The notes beneath the pieces were generated by a model that searched no databases, was not told where the DNA came from, and worked only from the letters and a program-made list of their open reading frames with translations. Below, piece after piece: positions 28,773-37,091 of a stretch of 64,000 bases of DNA. The DNA is from Glutamicibacter halophytocola. Its GTDB lineage: Bacteria > Actinomycetota > Actinomycetes > Actinomycetales > Micrococcaceae. Positions within the stretch are counted from its first letter, which is position 1. Every line of letters begins with the position of its first letter. The position numbers and the translations under genes were made by a program. The stretch covers positions 1,302,001 through 1,366,000 of the forward strand of contig NZ_CP012750.1 of NCBI RefSeq assembly GCF_001302565.1. The letters are read 5' to 3'.

Positions 28773-29777
28773 GTGAATGAACCCAAAAAACCGGGATCTT
28801 TTGCTTCGACCGATAACCTTGAAATGAGCCTACAGCTCAAAGAATTTGGTGTATCGAACGGGAAGTGTGGTTTACCCATCGTGAGCGAGGAACAGGGAAA
28901 TAAGCACCGCGGGGCGGGGATGCTCAAGGAGCCTCGTCCGATGGGTCCAACTGGCAAGCCATTGACAGATTTCCCGGTGCCAGCACCGTTGCCTTCGCAC
29001 GGCCCAGCACGCGTGATCGCCATGGTGAACCAGAAGGGTGGCGTCGGCAAGACCACCTCCACCATCAACCTGGCCGCGGCGCTCGCCGAGTACGGCCGCA
29101 AGGTGCTGCTGGTGGACTTCGACCCGCAGGGCGCATTGTCCGCCGGCTTCGGCACCAACCCGCATGAAATGGACATCACCGTCTACAACGTGCTGATGGA
29201 CCGCCAGGTGAAAATCACGGACGCGATCTTGCACACCGATGTGGAAAACATCGACCTGTTGCCAGCGAACATCGACCTGTCGGCCGCTGAAGTGCAACTG
29301 GTCAACGAGGTCGCGCGCGAGCAGGTTCTCGAGCGCGCGCTGCGCCACGTGATCGACGACTACGACGTAGTGCTGATCGACTGCCAGCCATCGCTGGGCC
29401 TGCTGACCATCAATGCGCTGACCGCAGCCCATGGCGTGATCATCCCGTTGACTGCAGAATTTTTCGCCCTGCGTGCCGTGGCCCTGCTGATGGAAACCAT
29501 CGACAAGGTCAAGGACCGGCTGAACCAGGTCTTGGAGCTCGACGGCGTGGTGGCCACCATGTACGACGCGCGCACCCTGCACAGCCGCGAAGTGATCACC
29601 CGCCTGGACGAGGCCTTCGGCGACAAGCTCTTTGAAACGGTGATCAAGCGAACCATTAAATTCGCCGATGCCAACGTGGCTGCCGAGCCGATTACCACCT
29701 ATGCGGCCAACCACCCCGGTGCCGAGGCCTACCGCAATCTGGCGCGCGAATTGATTTGGCGCGGTGGCGCCCCGTAA
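28773..29777 (+). CDS. ParA/Soj-family ATPase linked to scpAB
   Basis: 334 aa. Deviant Walker A KGGVGKTT at 88-95 (Lys88, Lys93), then VDFDPQGALSAGFG and LIDCQPSLGLLTINAL, characteristic of chromosome-partitioning ParA. The roughly 80 N-terminal residues are variable and low in hydrophobicity. GTG at 28773 has AAGGTAAAGG upstream; an internal ATG at 28920 would remove 49 residues. It lies directly before scpA (TAATG overlap), as Rv1708 does before Rv1709-Rv1710. A role in chromosome segregation with ScpAB is likely; no parB is in the window. Confidence 0.92.
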   Translation: MNEPKKPGSFASTDNLEMSLQLKEFGVSNGKCGLPIVSEEQGNKHRGAGMLKEPRPMGPTGKPLTDFPVPAPLPSHGPARVIAMVNQKGGVGKTTSTINLAAALAEYGRKVLLVDFDPQGALSAGFGTNPHEMDITVYNVLMDRQVKITDAILHTDVENIDLLPANIDLSAAEVQLVNEVAREQVLERALRHVIDDYDVVLIDCQPSLGLLTINALTAAHGVIIPLTAEFFALRAVALLMETIDKVKDRLNQVLELDGVVATMYDARTLHSREVITRLDEAFGDKLFETVIKRTIKFADANVAAEPITTYAANHPGAEAYRNLARELIWRGGAP

Positions 29778-30676
29778 TGAGCACCACGCTCACCGAGCAA
29801 ACCGCCAACGATTCCGCCGAGCCAGCAGCAGCTGAGCAGGAATCGTCTGGCGGTTTTCGCCTTGCCCTGGACAATTTCAACGGGCCCTTTGACGTGCTTC
29901 TGCACCTGATCACCCAGCGCGAGCTGGACATCACCGAAGTGGCCTTGGCGGAAGTGACCGACGAATTCATTGCCTACCTGCGTGAGCTGCAGGCCAGCGT
30001 CGCCGAAGGCAATGACGGGATGAAGGTGCTCGATGAGACCACCGAATTCCTGGTGGTTGCCTCCACCCTGCTGGATCTGAAAGCGGCCCGCTTGCTGCCG
30101 CGCGGGGAAATGGCTGATGAAGAGGACTTCGAGCTGCTCGAAGCCAGGGACCTGCTCTTTGCCCGGCTATTGCAGTACAAGGCGTTCAAGCAGGCCGCCG
30201 AATTCCTGGGCGAGCGCTACGAGGCTGAAGGTTCGCGCCATCCGCGCGAGGTCTCCCTGGAACCGCAGTTTGCCTCCCTGCTGCCTGAATTGATTTTCAG
30301 CATTGGCCCCGACGCCCTGGCAGCCTTGGCGGCCAGCGCTTTGGCGCCGAAGCCGGAGCCGATCACCGAGGTGGGAATCGGCCACTTGCATGGGGCCAAT
30401 GTCACGATTGCCGATGAAGCCGAGTCCATCACCGCCCTGCTGCAGGAGCGCGGACCGCTGGACTTCCGCGAACTGGTCGCCGACGCTTCAGTTCATCTGG
30501 TGGTTGTGGTGCGTTTTCTGGCATTGTTGGAGATGTTCCGGCAACGAGCGATCAGCTTTGAGCAAGAAGACCCGCTCGGCCCGCTGCGGATCGCCCTGGC
30601 TTCGGAGTCCTCCTTCGATGCCCAAGCAGTACAAGACGAGTATGAGGGGAGCGGTGGTGAGGTGAATCATGAGTGA
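29777..30676 (+). CDS. scpA: Segregation and condensation protein A
   Basis: 299 aa kleisin subunit of the SMC-ScpAB condensin. Recognised by FRLALDNFNGPFDVLLHLIT and the following RELDITEVALAEVTDEFI in the N-terminal SMC-head-binding part, an acidic linker, and a C-terminal winged helix. ATG at 29777 shares one base with the parA stop, so translation is coupled. The first 28 residues (Ala/Glu-rich) are variable. Confidence 0.94.
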   Translation: MSTTLTEQTANDSAEPAAAEQESSGGFRLALDNFNGPFDVLLHLITQRELDITEVALAEVTDEFIAYLRELQASVAEGNDGMKVLDETTEFLVVASTLLDLKAARLLPRGEMADEEDFELLEARDLLFARLLQYKAFKQAAEFLGERYEAEGSRHPREVSLEPQFASLLPELIFSIGPDALAALAASALAPKPEPITEVGIGHLHGANVTIADEAESITALLQERGPLDFRELVADASVHLVVVVRFLALLEMFRQRAISFEQEDPLGPLRIALASESSFDAQAVQDEYEGSGGEVNHE

Positions 30677-31259
30677 GATTGCACCCATTGACCAGCTGCC
30701 AGGAGGCCTGGAATCGGGCCTGGAAGCGGTGCTCATGGTCGCGGATATCCCCGTCAGCTCGGGGCGTTTGGCCGAAATCTTCCAGGTGCCGGCAGCGCGA
30801 GTTGCCGAAGCTTTGGAGAAACTGGCAACCGAGTATGATGGAAAGGATCGCCCGCGCGGATTTGAACTGCGTCGTGTCGCCTCCGGGTGGCGTTTCTATA
30901 CGCGCAGCGATTACGCCGATTTCGTCTCCAGCTTTGTGCTCGACGGGCAGAGCGCGCGCTTGTCGCAGGCCGCCTTGGAAACCCTGGCTGTCATCGCTTA
31001 CCGTCAGCCGGTCTCGCGTGGACGTATTTCGGCGATTCGAGGTGTAAACGTCGATTCTGTGGTGCGCACATTGCTCACCCGCGGATTGATCACGGAGTAT
31101 CCGGAAACTGGCGATGGCGGTGCAACGCTGTACCAGACCACTGAATACTTCCTGGAACGACTGGGATTGGGCTCGCTAGATGAGTTGCCTGCGCTATCCC
31201 CGTATCTTCCTGGGGTGGCCGATCTTGAATCGCTCGATTCGGCAACCTACGACGACTAA
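30669..31259 (+). CDS. scpB: Segregation and condensation protein B
   Basis: 196 aa. Two winged-helix domains: the first includes LEAVLMVADIPVSSGRLAEI, the second AALETLAVIAYRQPVSRGRI (near 97-116) with RGVNVDSVVRTLLTRGLI. The latter is the ScpB signature. It overlaps scpA by 8 bp. It works with ScpA on SMC; length is normal. Confidence 0.95.
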   Translation: MSEIAPIDQLPGGLESGLEAVLMVADIPVSSGRLAEIFQVPAARVAEALEKLATEYDGKDRPRGFELRRVASGWRFYTRSDYADFVSSFVLDGQSARLSQAALETLAVIAYRQPVSRGRISAIRGVNVDSVVRTLLTRGLITEYPETGDGGATLYQTTEYFLERLGLGSLDELPALSPYLPGVADLESLDSATYDD

Positions 31260-31358
31260 GTAGCAGCCAGCTGGCGGCTACAACGGACTAACCACGCGTG
31301 AAGCCCCAAATCCATGGGCCCGCGCAGTGAAACGCAACAGCAAGGGACATAGCGAAGC

Positions 31359-32414
31359 ATGAGCAGGGGATCATCCTCCGGCCGCACACCACGCGGCAAC
31401 AATTCCAATTTTGGCGGCAAGCCAGCAGGCGGACGCGGCAAGCAGCAGGGCGGCAAGTCCTTCGGCGAGAAGCCCCATGACAAGTCGGCCTCGGGCAAGC
31501 CGGGCGCCAAGTCGAATTCGGCCAAGCGCAACACCTCGGCCCCGCGCAAGAATTCCGAGCGCGCCTTCGGCAAGGAGCGCTTCGGCAACTCCGTGCCCAC
31601 CAACTACGCGCGCCCGACCCAGCGCGCCCGCGCCCAGGCCCGTGCCGAGAGCCAGGCCTCCCGCGAAATCAACGGCGAGCAGCAGGACGGCATCCGCCTG
31701 CAGAAGGCCATGGCCAACGCCGGCGTCGCATCGCGCCGCGTCTGCGAGGAAATGATCCTCGAAGGCCGCGTCGAGGTCAACGGCAACCTGGTGGTCGAGC
31801 TGGGCTCCCGCGTGGATCCTGCCAAGGATTCCATCCACGTCGACGGCATGCGCATCCAGACGAACCAGGCCAACCGCTACTTCGTCTTCAACAAGCCGAA
31901 GCACGTGATGTGCACGATGGATGACCCCGAGGGCCGCCGCACCATCGCCGACTACTTCAAGAACGAGCACCACTCGCTGCGCCTGTTCCACGTCGGACGC
32001 CTGGACTACAAGACCGAGGGCGTGCTGATCCTGACCAACGACGGGGAGCTGGCCAACCGCCTGCAGCACCCGAAGTACGAGGTCCCCAAGACCTACCTGG
32101 TGCAGATTCCTGGGCCATTGCCACGCGCGGTGAGCAACCAGCTGCGCGAGGGCATCAAGCTGGAAGACGGCTGGATCAAGGTCGATGACCTGAAGATCAT
32201 CGCCACCACCCCGAAGCATGTCATGGTCGAGGTCACCTTGCACTCGGGCCGCAACCGCATTGTGCGCCGCATGTTCGACGCCGTGGGCCACCCGGTCCAG
32301 CGCCTGGTGCGTGTCGCCGTGGGACCGATCCTGCTCGGCGACCAGAAACAGGGCACCATCCGCTCCCTGGGCAACCAGGAAGTCGGGCATCTGATGGCCA
32401 TGGTGGGGATGTAG
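31359..32414 (+). CDS. rluB: 23S rRNA pseudouridine synthase RluB-type
   Basis: 351 aa. The first 110 residues are low-complexity Gly/Ser/Lys/Arg (for example GGKPAGGRGKQQGGKSFGEK), probably disordered and RNA-binding. An S4 domain follows from GIRLQKAMANAGVASRRVCE near 111, then the RsuA/RluB catalytic domain with GRLDYKTEGVLILTNDG near 213 (catalytic Asp in GRLD) and HPKYEVPKTYLV. By family it modifies U2605 (E. coli numbering) of 23S rRNA. Position after scpB and before tyrA/cmk/der equals Rv1711. Confidence 0.93.
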   Translation: MSRGSSSGRTPRGNNSNFGGKPAGGRGKQQGGKSFGEKPHDKSASGKPGAKSNSAKRNTSAPRKNSERAFGKERFGNSVPTNYARPTQRARAQARAESQASREINGEQQDGIRLQKAMANAGVASRRVCEEMILEGRVEVNGNLVVELGSRVDPAKDSIHVDGMRIQTNQANRYFVFNKPKHVMCTMDDPEGRRTIADYFKNEHHSLRLFHVGRLDYKTEGVLILTNDGELANRLQHPKYEVPKTYLVQIPGPLPRAVSNQLREGIKLEDGWIKVDDLKIIATTPKHVMVEVTLHSGRNRIVRRMFDAVGHPVQRLVRVAVGPILLGDQKQGTIRSLGNQEVGHLMAMVGM

Positions 32415-32417
32415 CCC

Positions 32418-33518
32418 ATGCTGTCCTCTCACCTTGCCGGCCCAGTTCTGGTCATCGGCACCGGGCTGCTGGGCACCTCGGTGGGATTGGGCTTGCGCGC
32501 CAAAGGCGTGCCGGTCTATCTTGCAGATGTTTCCCCGACGGCCGCTGGGGTTGCCCAGGACATCGGGGCCGGCGCCCTGCTTGAACAGCGCGCCATTGCC
32601 CCGGAGCTTGTGGTGATCGGCGCTCCGCCGGATGTCACCGCCGCCCTGGTGGCCGACGCCCTGCTGGCCTACCCCAATGCCACCGTGGTGGATATCGCCA
32701 GCGTCAAGGGCTCGATCCTTTCGGCAGTGCTGGCCGATGCTCGACTGGGCGAGGCCGAAACCTCCCGCTATGTGGGCACGCACCCGATGGCCGGACGCGA
32801 AAAGTCCGGCCCGGCCGCAGCCCGCGGCGAGCTGTTCACCTCGATGCCGTGGGTCATCTGCGCCCATGGCGGCGCGGATCCGGCACGGGTGAAGGTGGCT
32901 GAAGCACTGGCCATCGACCTTGGCGCCACGATGCACCGGATGTCGGTGGCCGACCATGACCAGTCGGTGGCCCTCATCAGCCACTTCCCGCAGGCGGCCA
33001 GCTCGATGATCGCCTCGCGCCTGCTCAATGCCGAAGCGCACCAGCTGGCCCTGGCCGGCAACGGATTGCGGGACACCACGCGCATCGCCGCCAGTGACGA
33101 GAAGCTCTGGATCCAGATCTTCTCGCACAACGCCGAGGCGCTGGTGCCGATCTTGACCGGGATGAAAGAAGACCTGGACCGGCTGATCAACACCCTGCAG
33201 AACCCGCAGGGCCCCGGGGCCCTGCTGGATCTCTCCCAGCTGATGACCGAAGGCAACGCCGGCAAGGCCCGGATCCCGGGCAAGCACGGCGCCCCGCCGC
33301 AGGCCTTTGCCCTGGTCACGGTGCTGGTGGATGACCGGCCGGGGCAGATCGCCCGGTTGCTGGCCGAAATCGGCGAAGCGGGCATTAATATTGAAGATTT
33401 GCGCATGGAGCACTCTGCTGGCCATCAGGTCGGCATGGTGGATGTTTCGGTGGTTCCCGGACGCCGGGACGAACTGATTGACGTATTGACCAAGAACGGA
33501 TGGAAAGTAGCCCAGTGA
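32418..33518 (+). CDS. tyrA: Prephenate dehydrogenase with ACT domain
   Basis: 366 aa. It oxidises prephenate to 4-hydroxyphenylpyruvate in tyrosine synthesis. NAD(P)-binding GTGLLGTS is at 14-21, THPMAGREKSGP near 117 is the prephenate-dehydrogenase signature, and the C-terminal 70 residues are an ACT domain (VTVLVDDRPGQIARLLAEIG), the likely site of tyrosine feedback. Starts 3 bp after rluB and overlaps cmk by 4 bp (GTGA). Confidence 0.93.
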   Translation: MLSSHLAGPVLVIGTGLLGTSVGLGLRAKGVPVYLADVSPTAAGVAQDIGAGALLEQRAIAPELVVIGAPPDVTAALVADALLAYPNATVVDIASVKGSILSAVLADARLGEAETSRYVGTHPMAGREKSGPAAARGELFTSMPWVICAHGGADPARVKVAEALAIDLGATMHRMSVADHDQSVALISHFPQAASSMIASRLLNAEAHQLALAGNGLRDTTRIAASDEKLWIQIFSHNAEALVPILTGMKEDLDRLINTLQNPQGPGALLDLSQLMTEGNAGKARIPGKHGAPPQAFALVTVLVDDRPGQIARLLAEIGEAGINIEDLRMEHSAGHQVGMVDVSVVPGRRDELIDVLTKNGWKVAQ

Positions 33519-34195
33519 GCACCTTGAACAACGACCAGCTCGTCATCGCCATCGACGGCCCCAGCGGCTCGGGCAAGTCCTCGGTCTCCAAGGCCGTCGC
33601 CCGCGAACTGGGCGCAGCCTACCTGGACACCGGCGCCATGTACCGCGCCATCACCTACTCGGTGCTCGCTGACGGAACGGACCTGTCGGACGCCAACGCC
33701 ATTGCCCAGGCCGTGCGCGATGCCCAGCTGGAAATCTCGGTGGATCCGGACGCCGAGCTGGTAGAGATCGGCGGCGTGGATGTCACCGCCGCGATCCGCG
33801 AGCCGCGCATTTCCGAACAGGTCTCCACCGTGGCCACCAACCTGGACGCGCGTGCCGAACTGGTGCGCCGCCAGCAGGAAATCATCAAGGCCAACCTCCG
33901 CATTGTTGCCGAAGGCCGCGACATCACCACCGTGGTGGCCCCGGATGCCGACGCCCGCATCCTGCTCACCGCCTCGGAAGAGGCCCGGCTGCGCCGCCGC
34001 GGATTGCAGCTGGGCGGCACGCAGAACGATTCGCAGCTGGCCAACCAGGTGCTGGCTCGCGACGCGAAGGACTCCACGGTGGTGAACTTCACCAAGGCTG
34101 CCGACGGCGTGATGACCGTGGATTCTTCGGACCTGGATTTTGAACAAACCATCGCCGCGGTGCTTGACGCAATCAGTACTGCAACGAAAAACTAG
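33515..34195 (+). CDS. cmk: Cytidylate kinase
   Basis: 226 aa. It phosphorylates CMP and dCMP. P-loop GPSGSGKSS at 15-23, [12 protein letters not shown] near 43, and [10 protein letters not shown] in the substrate-binding part. GTG at 33515 forms a GTGA overlap with the tyrA stop and has GGAAAG upstream; an ATG at 33500 in the same frame would add 5 residues and is possible. Order tyrA-cmk-der is common in Actinobacteria. Confidence 0.93.
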   Translation: MSTLNNDQLVIAIDGPSGSGKSSVSKAVARELGAAYLDTGAMYRAITYSVLADGTDLSDANAIAQAVRDAQLEISVDPDAELVEIGGVDVTAAIREPRISEQVSTVATNLDARAELVRRQQEIIKANLRIVAEGRDITTVVAPDADARILLTASEEARLRRRGLQLGGTQNDSQLANQVLARDAKDSTVVNFTKAADGVMTVDSSDLDFEQTIAAVLDAISTATKN

Positions 34196-34260
34196 CCACA
34201 AGCTGGTGCCCATCCTCGGCGAGAGCCGATGAAGATTACGATCGCTGTGAAGGGAAAATC

Positions 34261-35793
34261 ATGAGCGAGAACAACTCCACCCACGACGAGGAATACATCC
34301 CCGTTGGAGACGACGATATCGCCGAGCGCCTGGCCGAACTGAGCGAGGAAGAAGCCGCCATCCGCGCGCAGGCTTTGCTCAGCGGACTGGAAGACTACGA
34401 ACTGGACGAGGAAGACTCGGCCCTGCTCGCCGGTCTGGACGACTTTGATGACGACGACGCCGATGTGGTCATTCCACCGGTGCTCGCCGTGATCGGCCGC
34501 CCCAACGTGGGCAAGTCCACCCTGGTCAACCGCATCCTGGGCCGCCGCGAAGCCGTGGTGGAAGACACCCCGGGCGTGACCCGCGACCGCGTGTCCTACT
34601 CTGCCGAGTGGATGGGCCGCCCCTTCACCATCGTTGATACCGGTGGCTGGGAGCACGATGCCAAGGGCATCCACGCTTCGGTGGCTGACCAGGCGGAAAT
34701 TGCCGCCGATGTCGCCGATGCGATCCTCTTTGTGGTGGACTCGCATGTTGGCGCCACCGCGACCGATGAGGCCGTGGTCAAGATGCTGCGCAAGAAGGGC
34801 AAGCCGGTCTTTCTGGTTGCCAACAAGGTGGACGACTTCAACCAGGAAGCCGAAGCGGCCATGCTCTGGGGCTTGGGCTTCGGCCAGCCCTGGCCGGTCT
34901 CGGCGCTGCACGGCCGCGGCACCGCGGACCTGCTGGATGCCGTCATGGAGAAGCTGCCTGAGCATTCCGCCTTTGGCGGCTTGATTCCTTCCGGTGGACC
35001 TCGCCGCGTGGCCCTGATCGGACGCCCCAACGTGGGCAAGTCCTCGCTGCTGAACAAGCTGGCTGGTTCCGAGCGCGTAGTAGTCGACGACTACGCCGGC
35101 ACCACCCGCGACCCGGTTGACGAACTGATCGAGCTCGGCGGAAACATCTGGCGCTTTGTCGATACCGCAGGCATCCGCCGCCGCCAGCACATGGCTGTGG
35201 GCTCGGATTACTACGCATCCCTGCGCACCCAGACTGCGCTGGAAAAGGCCGAGGTCGCAGTGATCCTGCTGGCCGCCAACGAGATCGTTTCCGAGCAGGA
35301 TGTGCGCATCATCCAGCTGGCCATCGAGGCCGGCCGCGCGATGGTCATCGTGTACAACAAGTGGGACGAGGTGGACGAGGACCGCCGCTACTACCTGGAC
35401 CAGGAAATCGACCGCGACCTCGCGCACATCGAATGGGCCCCGCGGGTGAACATTTCGGCTAAAACCGGATGGCACAAGGACAAGCTGGTCCCCGCGCTGA
35501 ACACCGCCCTGGACTCGTGGGACAAGCGCATTCCCACCGGAAAGCTCAACGCCTTCCTCGGCGAACTGGTTGCAGCCCACCCGCACCCGGTCCGCGGCGG
35601 CAAGCAGCCACGCATCCTCTTCGGCACCCAGGCCTCGGCCCGCCCGCCGCGCTTTGTGCTGTTCACCACCGGATTCCTCGATCCTGGCTACCGCCGATTC
35701 ATCACGCGCCGCCTGCGCGAGACCTTCGGATTTGAAGGAACGCCGATCGAAGTATCGATGCGAATCCGCGAACGACGCGGTCGCAAGCGCTAG
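34261..35793 (+). CDS. der: Ribosome-assembly GTPase Der (EngA)
   Basis: 510 aa with the diagnostic pair of GTPase domains. First: GRPNVGKST at 79-87, [13 protein letters not shown]. Second: GRPNVGKSS at 254-262, [16 protein letters not shown]-like C-terminal domain follows. Residues 1-72 are an acidic extension ([19 protein letters not shown]) typical of actinobacterial Der. Needed for 50S subunit maturation. ATG at 34261 follows GAAGGGAAAATC. Confidence 0.97.
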   Translation: MSENNSTHDEEYIPVGDDDIAERLAELSEEEAAIRAQALLSGLEDYELDEEDSALLAGLDDFDDDDADVVIPPVLAVIGRPNVGKSTLVNRILGRREAVVEDTPGVTRDRVSYSAEWMGRPFTIVDTGGWEHDAKGIHASVADQAEIAADVADAILFVVDSHVGATATDEAVVKMLRKKGKPVFLVANKVDDFNQEAEAAMLWGLGFGQPWPVSALHGRGTADLLDAVMEKLPEHSAFGGLIPSGGPRRVALIGRPNVGKSSLLNKLAGSERVVVDDYAGTTRDPVDELIELGGNIWRFVDTAGIRRRQHMAVGSDYYASLRTQTALEKAEVAVILLAANEIVSEQDVRIIQLAIEAGRAMVIVYNKWDEVDEDRRYYLDQEIDRDLAHIEWAPRVNISAKTGWHKDKLVPALNTALDSWDKRIPTGKLNAFLGELVAAHPHPVRGGKQPRILFGTQASARPPRFVLFTTGFLDPGYRRFITRRLRETFGFEGTPIEVSMRIRERRGRKR

Positions 35794-35795
35794 AG

Positions 35796-35826
35796 TTCGA
35801 AATTAGCCCTTCACTTGGTGTAGGGT
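35796..35826 (+). promoter_or_regulatory. Possible tRNA-Pro promoter
   Basis: TTCGAA (35796-35801) and TAGGGT (35821-35826) spaced by 19 bp. TAGGGT is a common actinobacterial -10. The start point would be about 60 nt before the mature tRNA. The spacing is long, so this is tentative. Confidence 0.35.
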
Positions 35827-35893
35827 AATAACGGAGCTTTTGCAGACGGCACCCTTGGTTCTCACGACTCGGGGATAACGGCTGCGGAGGCAT

Positions 35894-35970
35894 CGGGCTA
35901 TGGCGCAGCTTGGTAGCGCGCCTCACTGGGGGTGAGGAGGCCGTGGGTTCAAATCCCGCTAGCCCGACCA
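35894..35970 (+). tRNA. tRNA-Pro (anticodon GGG)
   Basis: Complete cloverleaf: acceptor CGGGCTA (35894-35900) pairs with TAGCCCG (35960-35966), then discriminator A and an encoded CCA. D arm GCGC/GCGC, anticodon stem CCTCA/TGAGG with loop CTGGGGG (anticodon GGG, reads CCC/CCU), T arm GTGGG-TTCAAAT-CCCGC. The pairings are all visible in the sequence. Confidence 0.97.
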
Positions 35971-35978
35971 AATAGCGC

Positions 35979-36010
35979 AACCCCGCCGAGACCAGTCTCG
36001 GCGGGGTTTT
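35979..36010 (+). terminator. tRNA-Pro terminator
   Basis: Stem of up to 14 bp (35979-35992 with 35995-36008), very GC-rich, closing on TTTT at 36007-36010. It lies 9 bases after the tRNA CCA end. Confidence 0.93.
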
Positions 36011-36044
36011 GCGCATTCGGGAACTAGTTCGGAAGGCCAGCCCC

Positions 36045-36887
36045 ATGCAGCGTCGGTTCTACCAGGTTGATGTTTTCAGCGACACTCCCTACAAGGGCAA
36101 CCCGCTGGGCGTGGTGCTTGACGGACAGGACTTGCAGAAGGAAGCGATGCAAGATTATTCGCTCTGGTCCAATCTTTCCGAAGTCACTTATGTCCTGCCG
36201 GCCACCGAACAGCAGGCAGATTTCCGATTCCGCATTTTCGCCCGGCAGCACGAGTACCGTTTCGCCGGGCATCCTGCCCTCGGCACCGCCCGTGCTTGGC
36301 TGGAAGCAGGGGGAGTGCCACGCAATCCGCGCCAGCTCGTCGCGCAGTGCGGCGCTGGATTGGTGCCCATCAACATTGATGGGAACTTGCTTTCCTTCGC
36401 TTCTCCGCCTGCCATTCGCTCCGGCGAGCTGGAGCCCGGGGAACTAGCGGAACTTGTAGGGATTCTGGACATTGATCCAGCCGCAGTCAAGGACGCCCAA
36501 TGGGTTGACAACGGGCCTGGGTGGGCCGGGATACTGCTGGAAAATTCGGAACAGGTCCTGGATATTGTTCCGAAAATTCCGCAGCGGCCAGGCCGATGGA
36601 AGATCGGGGTCTTCGGTGCCCTGCCACAGGAGCGATGGCCAGAAAAGTTTGAAGTCCGGGCGTTGACCATAGAAGACGGGGCATTGCGCGAAGACCCGGT
36701 GACTGGAAGCCTGAACGGTGCCGGAACCCAATGGCTGATCGACGCTGGATATGCCAGTGCGCCACTGGTCAACTGCCAAGGCGCAAAGGCTGGCCGCGAC
36801 GGCCAAGTGCATGTGAGCGTGGCCGGCAATCAGCTCTGGGTTGGCGGCGCTACCTCGATATTGATCAGCGGAACCATCGAGCTCTAG
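36045..36887 (+). CDS. PhzF-family isomerase/epimerase
   Basis: 280 aa from ATG 36045 (GGAAGG upstream); 12 codons of open frame before it overlap the terminator. The duplicated DAP-epimerase-like fold shows YQVDVFSDTPYKGNPLGVV at 6-24, the catalytic Glu in NLSEVTYV (E46), FAGHPALGTARAWL near 77 and the signature EDPVTGSLNGAG near 226. PhzF in phenazine synthesis isomerises DHHA, but most members have unknown substrates, and no phenazine genes are here. Cytoplasmic. Confidence 0.88.
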   Translation: MQRRFYQVDVFSDTPYKGNPLGVVLDGQDLQKEAMQDYSLWSNLSEVTYVLPATEQQADFRFRIFARQHEYRFAGHPALGTARAWLEAGGVPRNPRQLVAQCGAGLVPINIDGNLLSFASPPAIRSGELEPGELAELVGILDIDPAAVKDAQWVDNGPGWAGILLENSEQVLDIVPKIPQRPGRWKIGVFGALPQERWPEKFEVRALTIEDGALREDPVTGSLNGAGTQWLIDAGYASAPLVNCQGAKAGRDGQVHVSVAGNQLWVGGATSILISGTIEL

Positions 36888-36897
36888 CCACAAAAAT

Positions 36898-36961
36898 TCT
36901 TGCCAGCTCCAGGCAAGAGGCCTAGCCTTGAAAGATGGGCACGATAATTTCCGGGATCTGA
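36898..36961 (+). promoter_or_regulatory. Leader of the ABC-F gene with hairpin and possible leader peptide
   Basis: The 204-bp leader before the ABC-F gene holds a 7-bp hairpin (36898-36904 with 36912-36918) and an 8-codon ORF MGTIISGI (ATG 36935, TGA 36959-36961) behind a weak GAAAG. Antibiotic-resistance ABC-F genes are often controlled by short leader peptides, but that role here is inference. Confidence 0.3.
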
Positions 36962-37091
36962 TTCCTCCAGGCAGCAGGCGATTGCACGCCGCACCTTCCC
37001 TCTCTTCTCTTTTGCATCATTGTGATGCCCAATCTTCGCCAGCCTCCGGAAAGTACTCTGGTGGGCCGTTGGCGTCAGGCAGGAATATCCC

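Noticed and set aside
31371..33425. 684-codon minus-strand frame opposite rluB and tyrA
   Set aside because: Antisense shadow; the plus-strand genes have clear catalytic motifs and conserved order.
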